A DNA stretch of 13,828 bases from CALLMM01 sp964429855 (lineage in GTDB: Bacteria > Armatimonadota > Chthonomonadetes > Chthonomonadales > CAJBBX01): contig CAYSDM010000088.1 of NCBI GenBank assembly GCA_964429855.1, forward strand, positions 1-13,828, written 5' to 3'. Positions 6,688-13,676 of the stretch are shown here, piece after piece. Below the pieces are notes generated by a model. The model worked only from the letters and a program-made list of their open reading frames with translations, was not told the DNA's origin and searched no databases. Each line of letters opens with the position of its first letter. The stretch's first letter is position 1. Made by a program: the position numbers and the translations under genes.

Positions 6688-7908
6688 ATGCCCAATTTCG
6701 TCTACACAGCCAGAGACCGCAACGGTCTGCAGAGCAGCGGCGTGATCTCCGCGCGAGACGTGCAGGAGGTACGGGAGGTTCTCCGCAACAAGGAGCTTTT
6801 CCTTACCGGCATCCAGCAGCAGGCTTCGCCTTCTCAAAGTCGCGCCGGTCTGTCCCTGCTGAGCGGACGCCGCGTGCCGCTCAACGATATGGTGGTGATG
6901 AGCCGCCAGCTTGCTACGCTCGTGCGCGCCGGGCTGCCGATTGTCGAGTGTCTGCATACGGTTGCCGCGCAGACGGAGAACACGCTGCTCATCCAGACTC
7001 TTCAGCAGGTGCGCATGGATGTGCTGACCGGCAGTTCCCTGACCGACGCCATGCGCCGCCATCCCCGGGTTTTCAATGATCTCTACATCGCGCTGGTGCA
7101 GGCGGGAGAGGCGGGAGGCGTGCTGGAAGAGACTCTGGAGACCGCCGCCGTGCAACTGGATCGCGAGGCGGAACTGCGCGAAAAGGTGAAATCCGCCTTT
7201 GTCTATCCGATCCTGGTGCTGATTGTGGCGACGGGCGTCGTCTTCTTCCTGCTGACCTTTATCGTTCCAGTCTTTGCGCGGGTCTATCAACAGTTTCGCG
7301 CTGATCTGCCGCTCATCACGCGCTCGCTGATCGCCGTGAGCGCCGCTATCTCCCACTACTGGTGGATATTCCTTCTGGTGTTGATCGCCGTCACTGTGTT
7401 GATTCGCCGGTATGTCCAGACACCGAGAGGACGACTGCGCTACGATCAGTTCAAGCTGATGCTGCCCTACTTTGGCAAGCTCAATCGCAAGATCGCGATC
7501 TCGCGCTTCACCCAGACGCTGGCAGCGGTCACCAAGGCGGGCGTTCCGATCCTGCGGGCGTTGACGGTCTCCGCCAACACCTCCGGTAACCAGGTGATTA
7601 TGGAAGCGGTTATGAAGGTGGCCCAATATGTCAAAGATGGCGCAACCCTCTCCGCGCCGCTGGAGCAGACCGGACAGTTTCCTCCCATCGTCACCCGGAT
7701 GATCGCGGCGGGCGAGCAGTCGGGAAATCTGGATGAGATGCTGGATCAGTTGACTCGCTTCTATCATCGCGATGTGGAGTATACGGTCGCCAAGCTGACG
7801 CGCCTGATCGAACCGGCGTTAACGATCTTCGTGGGAGTGATCGTGCTGTTTGTGCTGCTGGCGCTCTACATGCCAATTTTCGGCTTCGGCAACGTGATTC
7901 GAAAGTAG
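6688..7908 (+). CDS. pilC: Type IV pilus inner-membrane platform protein PilC (GspF family)
   Basis: A 406-residue polytopic membrane protein that PilB acts on during pilus assembly, of usual PilC length. The start MPNFVYTARDRNG is the typical PilC opening. Two homologous T2SF domains follow. The first (about 66-190) carries RQLATLVRAGLPIVECL at 73-89 and AGEAGGVLEETL at 139-150. The second (about 268-392) carries RFTQTLAAVTKAGVPILRAL at 273-292 and AGEQSGNLDEML at 341-352. Membrane segments are visible at about 171-195, 224-240 and 375-396. No clear Shine-Dalgarno precedes ATG 6688, so translation may depend partly on pilB. It follows pilB directly, with no pilT between them. Confidence 0.95.
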   Translation: MPNFVYTARDRNGLQSSGVISARDVQEVREVLRNKELFLTGIQQQASPSQSRAGLSLLSGRRVPLNDMVVMSRQLATLVRAGLPIVECLHTVAAQTENTLLIQTLQQVRMDVLTGSSLTDAMRRHPRVFNDLYIALVQAGEAGGVLEETLETAAVQLDREAELREKVKSAFVYPILVLIVATGVVFFLLTFIVPVFARVYQQFRADLPLITRSLIAVSAAISHYWWIFLLVLIAVTVLIRRYVQTPRGRLRYDQFKLMLPYFGKLNRKIAISRFTQTLAAVTKAGVPILRALTVSANTSGNQVIMEAVMKVAQYVKDGATLSAPLEQTGQFPPIVTRMIAAGEQSGNLDEMLDQLTRFYHRDVEYTVAKLTRLIEPALTIFVGVIVLFVLLALYMPIFGFGNVIRK

Positions 7909-7935
7909 TCTTCCCGTAGACGCATCCTGGATAAT

Positions 7936-7949
7936 CGGTTGTATAACCG
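7936..7949. repeat. Inverted repeat upstream of the pilA -24 element
   Basis: CGGTT and AACCG (7936-7940 and 7945-7949) flank a four-base centre, 15 bases upstream of the sigma-54-like element. It could bind a regulator, but enhancer sites for sigma-54 usually lie further upstream, so the role is open. Confidence 0.3.
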
Positions 7950-7963
7950 TAGAGACGATAGTC

Positions 7964-7979
7964 TGGCATAAAATATGCA
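7964..7979 (+). promoter_or_regulatory. Sigma-54-like -24/-12 promoter before the pilin gene
   Basis: TGGCATAAAATATGCA matches the sigma-54 consensus TGGCAC-N5-TTGCA at nine of eleven defined positions. The diagnostic GG (7965-7966) and GC (7977-7978) are exactly ten bases apart. Transcription would start near 7990, leaving a leader of about 190 bases. Pilin genes of Pseudomonas, Myxococcus and Geobacter are known RpoN targets, which supports the reading. The core is also a 13-base palindrome (GCATA-AAA-TATGC), so chance or a repressor site is possible. Confidence 0.5.
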
Positions 7980-8000
7980 TTCCTTCCACTTGCATAGAGT

Positions 8001-8157
8001 GCCTGTTCCCTGATCTCGACGTTCTGTTCGGCAGGGCAGAACGGCAGGCCATGAAAGGCGCGCCTTCCGCGCTGGAGTGGCGTGGGTCGGCCTGCATCGA
8101 GAAGTGGCAAACCGACCTGCCGTCTATTGCTTGTTGGGACAATGCCCCACATGTCCC
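8001..8157 (+). promoter_or_regulatory. Highly structured pilA leader with alternative pairings
   Basis: Several exact pairings are visible: GCCTG/CAGGC (8001-8005 with 8045-8049) enclosing CGTTCTG/CAGAACG (8020-8026 with 8037-8043); the perfect palindrome AAGGCGCGCCTT (8055-8066); GGTCGG/CCGACC (8085-8090 with 8112-8117); and GGGACA/TGTCCC (8136-8141 with 8152-8157), which ends ten bases before the AAGGAG ribosome site. GCAGGCC (8044-8050) can instead pair with GGCCTGC (8089-8095), and CGGCAGG (8042-8048) with CCTGCCG (8116-8122). These are mutually exclusive folds. No gene is supported in the 7909-8183 gap, and no known riboswitch consensus was recognised. Confidence 0.4.
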
Positions 8158-8183
8158 CGTATCAGTAAAGGAGAAGTTATACC

Positions 8184-8561
8184 ATGTTGCAGAAATTCGC
8201 GTCTCGAAAGGCGCGGCGAGGCTTTACGCTGATCGAACTCCTCGTCGTCGTCCTGATCCTCGCGATCCTGATGGCTGTCGCCCTGCCGCTCTACCTGAAC
8301 GCCATCGCCGATTCCTCGCGCAAGACGTGCCGCGCCAATATGCAGACCATTGCTAATGCCGAGCAGGCGTTCAAGGTCAGCGACGCCAGCCGACAGTACA
8401 CCACCGACCTGACCAAACTGAAAGACCTGCCCGCTGTTCCCAAGTGTCCGGACAACGGCGCATACAGCGTTAAGATCAATGCGGATGGATCCATCACCGT
8501 TTCGTGCAACTACAACACCAGCGCGCACGGGACCTTTACGCCGGGCGTAGACAGCAACTAA
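8184..8561 (+). CDS. pilA: Type IV major-pilin-like prepilin (PilA)
   Basis: A 125-residue prepilin. A 13-residue basic leader ending RRG precedes the cleavage point Gly13|Phe14. The mature N-terminus FTLIELLVVVLILAILMAVA has Glu5 and, just beyond it, Pro22, the hallmarks of the pilin alpha-1 helix. PilD would cleave it and methylate Phe1; the helix packs the fibre core. The globular part is short (about 95 residues). Cys88 and Cys108 are placed to form the D-region disulfide; Cys49 is extra. ATG 8184 has AAGGAG ten bases upstream. It follows a 275-base regulated-looking gap and leads the prepilin genes, which suggests this is the major subunit. A pseudopilin cannot be excluded from sequence alone. 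Confidence 0.88.
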   Translation: MLQKFASRKARRGFTLIELLVVVLILAILMAVALPLYLNAIADSSRKTCRANMQTIANAEQAFKVSDASRQYTTDLTKLKDLPAVPKCPDNGAYSVKINADGSITVSCNYNTSAHGTFTPGVDSN

Positions 8562-8611
8562 TCTACGTCTTATACGTGTCGGTTTCCTGACGAGGAGAGG
8601 ATGGAACAGGG

Positions 8612-10228
8612 ATGAAAACCTTCCGTCACAGGTGCCGGTGGTCGCTTCTAAGGATGGGAAGACGTACCTCGGAACGCGGTAGCGCGCTCATCTTTGCGCT
8701 GACGGCTGCGCTCATCCTCTCCCTGCTCATTCTGGGCGTGACCACGCTCTGCACGCAGGACTACTCCCTGGCAAATACGCAGCGTGACGCGACCATTGCC
8801 CTGAACACGGCGGAGGCTGCCGTTAACTGGGAACTGAATAAGATGGCGCGAGTCGGTTCCGGCCTCTCCACAGACTGGGATCGTCGCGCCAACCCCTATG
8901 AAGGTCCGCTCCCCAGTGATGCCAACGGAATCGGCGGCCCGAAAGTCTCTGGGGCGACGCCCGTTCAGGGAACCGTCCGAGTCTATGTCACCAACCCCAA
9001 CGAAGTGGATGAGTGGAGTCCTCCGGGATCGGACTTCGTTCTTTTTGCCTCCGGAACCTACAACGGAATCACCCGCTCCCTGAAGGTCTACGGAACCAGC
9101 GTGGGCATCGGCGAGATGTATACGCTGTATGGCATTCGCGCGCTGGAGCTTCAGGGCAAGAGCGTCACGATTGCCAGCCCCATCCCATCCCAGCGAAATT
9201 ATGTGGGCACCGCCGGAACCGCCAGCGTTCAGGCAGGCTCGATTTTAAATGGGACAGTCGTCTTCAATCAGGCTGCAAACGGGGTGTACGGGGTGTGGGA
9301 GGATGGCAACCCCGCCGGATGGGACTGGATCTTCAGCCCGCAGCTTCAGCCCTTCCCGACCGTAGATCAGTTAGCCTCCCGCGCGGTCTTCGTGATCTCC
9401 GGTCAACAGGTCGCGGATCCGCTGCTCTACCTGCAGAACAACAACGACAATGCGGTATGGATTCGCGCGCGGGACAGCGATGGACGCCTCTACCCGATAC
9501 GCTGGCAGGACAACGCCGGAAACTCGCTCCCGCAGGATAGAATTACCCGCGAGCTTTTTAACGGCAACGATCCGGTTCCCGGCTCTGGCGGGAAGCGTCT
9601 CGCCTCCATCGTGCTGATGGGCAACCCGAGCCTGCTGCCCAGCGGTTACCGGCGGGGCAGCAACTTCTACTTTGAGACGATTGACCTGCCCAACAATCAG
9701 ACCCTGGAGATACAGAACGGACCGGAGACCCGCTCCGCCGCGCATGTGGGCAACTACGGACCGGTGCGTCTCTGGCTGGGACCGAAAGAGGCGTTTCAGA
9801 TCCGCAATCGCGTCTATAAGTTCGACTTCCTTCAGGGGCAGGTGCTGGTGGATAACGTGGATTCCGGCACATCCGCTGACCCGAGCGCTTTCACCATCTA
9901 TAACGGCAGCGCGATTCCGGTCCGGCTGGGCGGCAATAACTTCCGCGCACAGGATGCGAAGGGAAACGTCGGCTACTACGGCAATATCGTCAGCTATAAC
10001 TTCAACAGCAACCATTTCGAGATCGGAACGGTAGAGATCGCCGGAGACTTTACGCTGCGCGGCAGCATCGTCGCCTGGAGGCTGGAACATACGCAGGGCG
10101 ATCTGAACGCCTATCTTCCCCCTTCGCCTGCAGGCGGTTCCGATGTGGCAGAGTATATTCTCCACTACGCGCTAAACGCCAACTGGCTGGAGCAGAATCG
10201 CTTTTCGGGATCGGGAGGGTCGCAGTAG
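8612..10228 (+). CDS. Large PilX-like minor pilin
   Basis: A 538-residue protein with a prepilin-like N-terminus: ERG (21-23), then SALIFALTAALILSLLILG as the hydrophobic helix. Position 5 of the mature form is Phe rather than Glu, as in GspK/PilX-type tip subunits. AEAAVNWELNKM (67-78) matches the conserved helix of the PilX N-terminal domain. The remaining 450 or so residues form a large Gly/Asn-rich, probably beta-rich extracellular region with no recognised domain, ending near VEIAGDFTLRGSIVAW. Usual PilX proteins are under about 200 residues, so the size is odd. It probably caps or decorates the pilus tip. ATG 8612 has GAGAGG eleven bases upstream; in-frame ATG 8654 (Met15) is an alternative. 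The next gene starts directly after its stop codon. Confidence 0.75.
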   Translation: MKTFRHRCRWSLLRMGRRTSERGSALIFALTAALILSLLILGVTTLCTQDYSLANTQRDATIALNTAEAAVNWELNKMARVGSGLSTDWDRRANPYEGPLPSDANGIGGPKVSGATPVQGTVRVYVTNPNEVDEWSPPGSDFVLFASGTYNGITRSLKVYGTSVGIGEMYTLYGIRALELQGKSVTIASPIPSQRNYVGTAGTASVQAGSILNGTVVFNQAANGVYGVWEDGNPAGWDWIFSPQLQPFPTVDQLASRAVFVISGQQVADPLLYLQNNNDNAVWIRARDSDGRLYPIRWQDNAGNSLPQDRITRELFNGNDPVPGSGGKRLASIVLMGNPSLLPSGYRRGSNFYFETIDLPNNQTLEIQNGPETRSAAHVGNYGPVRLWLGPKEAFQIRNRVYKFDFLQGQVLVDNVDSGTSADPSAFTIYNGSAIPVRLGGNNFRAQDAKGNVGYYGNIVSYNFNSNHFEIGTVEIAGDFTLRGSIVAWRLEHTQGDLNAYLPPSPAGGSDVAEYILHYALNANWLEQNRFSGSGGSQ

Positions 10229-10675
10229 ATGGTTCTCCGGGCACATCAGCGAACGCGCCGGGGCTTGCGAAGGGGAGAGCGCGGCTTAACCCTGATCGAA
10301 GCGTTGATCGCCACCCTGATCGTCGGGGTCAGCCTCATGGCGCTGATGAGCGCCTGGCTCTACTCCTTCAACATGACCCGGAGTACAGATGAATTGACCG
10401 TCTCCTATAACCTCGGACGGATCGGCGTGGAGCGGATGCGCGCCATGGGATACTTCTATGCCGACCCGAACGGGATGCCGGAGTGGTGGGACGCCAATAT
10501 GCAGCCGACCACGCAGCAGAACGCCTCCTATCGCGTGGTGACGACCATCACCACCGGACGGGATGCCTCGCGCTCGCAGTACAACCTGAAACAGATTGAG
10601 GTGGTGGTTGTGCGCGTTTCAGACGGCGCGGAGCTTTTCCGCACGCAGACCTATCTCACCTGGGGAGGAGCCTGA
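10229..10675 (+). CDS. PilV-like minor prepilin
   Basis: A 148-residue prepilin with a long basic leader ending GERG; cleavage is at Gly19|Leu20. The mature N-terminus LTLIEALIATLIVGVSLMAL has Glu5 and reads as the type IV pilin PilV/GspI pattern (IEALIA). The globular domain (about 50-148) contains no cysteine and ends in FRTQTYLTWGGA. It would be inserted with the other minor pilins as part of a priming complex. The ATG immediately follows the TAG of the PilX-like gene, and GGGAGG at 10213-10218 lies within that gene, implying coupled translation. Confidence 0.82.
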   Translation: MVLRAHQRTRRGLRRGERGLTLIEALIATLIVGVSLMALMSAWLYSFNMTRSTDELTVSYNLGRIGVERMRAMGYFYADPNGMPEWWDANMQPTTQQNASYRVVTTITTGRDASRSQYNLKQIEVVVVRVSDGAELFRTQTYLTWGGA

Positions 10676-10676
10676 T

Positions 10677-11297
10677 ATGCGCCAACCCGGAGGGCGAAAC
10701 CGCCGTCGCGGCATCACGCTCATCGAGATGATGATCTACGGGGCGATCAGCCTGCTTACGGGCGCAGCGCTGCTGACGCTCGCTTCACGCGCCTGGGCGA
10801 ACTACGAATTCCTGCTGACGCAGAACATGATTCAGCGTCAGGCGCGCGCCGCCGTAGACCTGGTTTCGGATGAGATACGCAACATTCCGGGCAGCAGCGG
10901 CATGTGGGATACCGGCATTATCGCCTACGAAGATGAGAACGGCAGCCGCATTGGTCGCCCCAACGTCTTTCTGATACGGCGCACCAATCGCAATCAGCTT
11001 CTGCGCACTTTCGGGCGTACAACGACGATCAACAACATCCGCAGTTTCCGACTCGTCTACGAAATTCGCGCTCCGGGAAACACCGGAAATCTCTCCTGGC
11101 AGCGCATTCCCGACGCAGGCGCAGGAGAGACTCCGATAAACAACAATCCTTTGCTGGGGCAGACCGACGAGCGCATTCGCTGGGTCTGCACGGTCTATAT
11201 TACGGTGACCGCCGGATACGGGAATCAGACCTATACCCTGACCAGCGCCGTCAAAGCGCGCAACCAGTTCTATTCGCTGGCTCCGCCGCTTCGGTAG
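10677..11297 (+). CDS. PilW-like minor prepilin
   Basis: A 206-residue prepilin. The leader ends RRRG, with cleavage at Gly12|Ile13; the mature ITLIEMMIYGAISLLTGAAL has Glu5. RQARAAVDLVSDEIRNIPG matches the conserved region after the helix in PilW/GspJ proteins, and the size suits that class. The single cysteine in the C-terminal half (VCTVYITVTAG) has no partner. GGAGGAG (10664-10670) lies six bases upstream of ATG 10677, overlapping the end of the PilV-like gene; only one base separates that gene's stop from this start. An in-frame extension upstream would overlap the PilV-like gene and is not credible. Confidence 0.82.
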   Translation: MRQPGGRNRRRGITLIEMMIYGAISLLTGAALLTLASRAWANYEFLLTQNMIQRQARAAVDLVSDEIRNIPGSSGMWDTGIIAYEDENGSRIGRPNVFLIRRTNRNQLLRTFGRTTTINNIRSFRLVYEIRAPGNTGNLSWQRIPDAGAGETPINNNPLLGQTDERIRWVCTVYITVTAGYGNQTYTLTSAVKARNQFYSLAPPLR

Positions 11298-11314
11298 TCG
11301 AAAGGTGTTGACGC

Positions 11315-12949
11315 ATGGCTGTAACCAGAAGCCCGATCCTGGGCATTGATCTGAACCAGTATGAGATTCGCGTGGTGGAACTGCGGGGAACCTGGACGAG
11401 TGTGCAGGTGGTGCGCGCCGCCGCCGCGCCGATGCCGCGCGGCGCATTCGAGGGAGACCGCATCCTTCACCCCGATGCCGTCGCCGATACGCTGAGAGGG
11501 CTGCTCAATCGCATGAATGTCGGCACGCGCGCGGCCGTGATGGGGATCGCCTCGCGCAGCGCCATCACGCGCGTGCTCGATCTTCCCAGGGTCACCGAGC
11601 AAGAGATGCGGATGGTGATCCAAGGAGAACTGGCGCACTATCAGATTCTACGGGAAGAGACCGGCGTTTTCGACTACATGCGTATGCAGGAGCCGGAGGG
11701 CGGCGCGGAAGGCAACCTTCAGGCGCTGGTGGTGGCGGCGGAAGAGCGCGTTCTGAGCAACTATCGGGAGATTGCGGATCGCGCCGGACTTCAGTTAATC
11801 GCGCTGGAACCGATTCTGATCGCCATGTACCGCGCCGCCTACCCGCAGGTGCAGGCGCAGCCTTCTGCGCTCTGCCTGTCCATCAGCTACGGCAAATCCG
11901 AAGTCGCGATTGTGGATCGGGGACAGGTGCGCCTCTACCGGCGGATAGACCTGGGCGGCGATGACCTGATTGGCGGTCGGCTGGGCAGTCGTCCCGGCGG
12001 TCCGGCGGGAGAGGTTCCGCTGGGGGAGAGGATGCTGCTCGCAACGGAAGAGAGCGAGCCTCCTGCGGTGGAGTCTTCGACAGATGCAGGGAATCTGCTG
12101 AACGCGGCTGCGACCGGTCTGGCGACCGAGATTCAGCGCTCTATAGACTACTACCGACGCGAATTCCCTCGCGCTCCCGCGGTGACTCGCATTATTCTGG
12201 CAACCCACGACCCGGCGCTGGAGCCGCTGGCAGCCTGGCTGAATCAAGCGCTTCAGATGGATATCATTCTCACCGAGCCGCCGATAGCGGTTGGCGTGAC
12301 GCGCTCGGTCGCGGCGCAGTTGGAAGCGCCGGACGGTCTGCGTTTTCTGGGCGCGGCGGGGCTGGCAATGCGAACCATGCCAGAGCAGCCCGCGCTGATT
12401 CCTTCCTTCAATCTCATCGCGCCAGCCACGATCACCGATCCGGGCGCGACCGGAAGACGCCGCGCGATGACGGTCTCGCTGCTGGTCTCCGCGCTCATTC
12501 TGGCGGCTGGCGCAGTCACCGCTCTCACCCTCAGCCGCACGGTGGGACAGATGGAGCATATCGTCGCGCATACGCGGGGTGTTCTGCTGGGACGCCAGCA
12601 GACGGAGCAGAAGCGTCTGCAGGAGATTCAGAACCAGATGGATCAGCTTCAGGCTCTCAAGCGCGAAGGCTTTCCGTTCCCGCGCATCATGGACAGCGTG
12701 GCGGGAGCGATAGATCCGATGGCGGGCATCACCGATGTGAGTCTGGATCGCAACGGGCGGCTGGCGGTGGTGGGAGAAGCCAGCACCCAGATGGCGATGA
12801 TCAAGACTCTGCAGGGGATGCAGTTCAGTCCCTATTTCATGAATACCAATCTGGAAGGCTACAGCAGTCGCACGATCAATAACGGGCAGGTGGTGGAGTT
12901 TCGCATCACCTCGCAGTTGATCGGCACGACTCCTGTCGCCACGCCGTAG
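11315..12949 (+). CDS. PilM-PilN fusion, inner-membrane alignment subcomplex
   Basis: One 544-residue reading frame joins two normally separate proteins. Residues 1-355 are PilM, an actin-like ATPase: ILGIDLNQYEIRVVEL (8-23) is phosphate motif 1, CLSISYGKSEVAIVDRG (187-203) motif 2, and RRIDLGGDDL (209-218) follows. Residues about 360-544 are PilN: the PilM-binding motif SFNLIAP (364-370, the INLLP-like motif), a transmembrane helix at 384-406, a coiled coil at 407-450, and the ferredoxin-like periplasmic domain at 453-536. Fusion makes the PilM-PilN contact intramolecular, as in GspL of type II secretion. A loop at about 221-260 rich in Gly, Pro and Glu looks like an insertion in PilM. AAGGTG lies seven bases before ATG 11315. 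pilO follows after ten bases. Confidence 0.88.
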   Translation: MAVTRSPILGIDLNQYEIRVVELRGTWTSVQVVRAAAAPMPRGAFEGDRILHPDAVADTLRGLLNRMNVGTRAAVMGIASRSAITRVLDLPRVTEQEMRMVIQGELAHYQILREETGVFDYMRMQEPEGGAEGNLQALVVAAEERVLSNYREIADRAGLQLIALEPILIAMYRAAYPQVQAQPSALCLSISYGKSEVAIVDRGQVRLYRRIDLGGDDLIGGRLGSRPGGPAGEVPLGERMLLATEESEPPAVESSTDAGNLLNAAATGLATEIQRSIDYYRREFPRAPAVTRIILATHDPALEPLAAWLNQALQMDIILTEPPIAVGVTRSVAAQLEAPDGLRFLGAAGLAMRTMPEQPALIPSFNLIAPATITDPGATGRRRAMTVSLLVSALILAAGAVTALTLSRTVGQMEHIVAHTRGVLLGRQQTEQKRLQEIQNQMDQLQALKREGFPFPRIMDSVAGAIDPMAGITDVSLDRNGRLAVVGEASTQMAMIKTLQGMQFSPYFMNTNLEGYSSRTINNGQVVEFRITSQLIGTTPVATP

Positions 12950-12959
12950 GATAGCGCCG

Positions 12960-13646
12960 ATGAAAAAGCTGAGTTGGATAAATATTCTCGCGCTGTTGAT
13001 TCCACTCGCCTGTCTGGTGGCGGCAATTCTGTTTGTGATGGTGCAGGTACGCCGAATCAATGACCTGAAGGCGCAACGGATGCAGTTAGAGCGAAATATC
13101 GCGCTGGTCGAGAACCGGCTCAGTCAGATGAGCGCGGCTCCGCCTCCGGCGCGAATCGCGACGGTGGAGATGTCGGCTTCGGAGCAGTTGGACTTCCTGA
13201 ATACGCTGCGCGCCTATTCGGACGCCACGCGGGTACGTCTGGTCCGGTGGACCTCCACGCCGCCGCTCGTTTCCGCCAGCGCCGGGCAGCCGGAACAGGG
13301 ACGCCGAACGCTGCCGCCGGGAGTGACTCCTATCGCCAGCACGATAGAGGTGGCGGGCGAATACCGGAACCTGCGGGAGTTCATGTATAATCTGCTGCGC
13401 TCTCCACGCCTCTACAGCATGAACGATATTCGCTGGGTACGCGGCGACCGCTGGCCCGCTACCAGCGTCACCTTTATTCTGACGCGCTATGTTGCTGCGC
13501 CCGCATCGGGCGCAGGCGCGCCCTCCGGGACAACGCCCGGAACCGGAAACGTCAGCCCCTATATGCCGGAGGGAGGGCGTCCGGTCGCCCCTTCCGAGGG
13601 ACCGCTGCGAAGCAATCCGCAGGGGATGACGCCTCGCAGTCTCTAA
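12960..13646 (+). CDS. pilO: Type IV pilus assembly protein PilO
   Basis: A 228-residue bitopic inner-membrane protein: a short cytoplasmic MKKLSW, a transmembrane helix at about 7-29, a coiled coil at about 30-57, and a periplasmic domain at about 70-180 with FLNTLRAYSDAT (79-90) and EVAGEYRNLREFMYNLLRSP (130-149), the typical PilO pattern. PilO pairs with the PilN part of the upstream fusion and links to the secretin. Residues 181-228 form a Gly/Pro/Ser-rich tail that most PilO proteins lack. ATG 12960 has a weak AGGAT site about eight bases upstream and lies ten bases after the PilMN stop. Confidence 0.88.
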   Translation: MKKLSWINILALLIPLACLVAAILFVMVQVRRINDLKAQRMQLERNIALVENRLSQMSAAPPPARIATVEMSASEQLDFLNTLRAYSDATRVRLVRWTSTPPLVSASAGQPEQGRRTLPPGVTPIASTIEVAGEYRNLREFMYNLLRSPRLYSMNDIRWVRGDRWPATSVTFILTRYVAAPASGAGAPSGTTPGTGNVSPYMPEGGRPVAPSEGPLRSNPQGMTPRSL

Positions 13647-13676
13647 TGCCTGATTACAGGCTGTAAGGATACGACT

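Noticed and set aside
7969..7974. TAAAAT as a sigma-70 -10 element for pilA
   Set aside because: No -35-like hexamer at 16-18 bases upstream (ACCGTA there); the sigma-54 spacing fits the same bases better.
8090..8135. c-di-GMP-I (GEMM) riboswitch before pilA
   Set aside because: A GGCAAACC string is present, but the conserved GACGCAAAGC segment and the receptor helix that should follow are missing.
11795..13060. 421-codon minus-strand open frame opposite pilM-N
   Set aside because: Arg/His-rich composition typical of antisense shadows; the sense strand encodes unmistakable PilM/PilN features.
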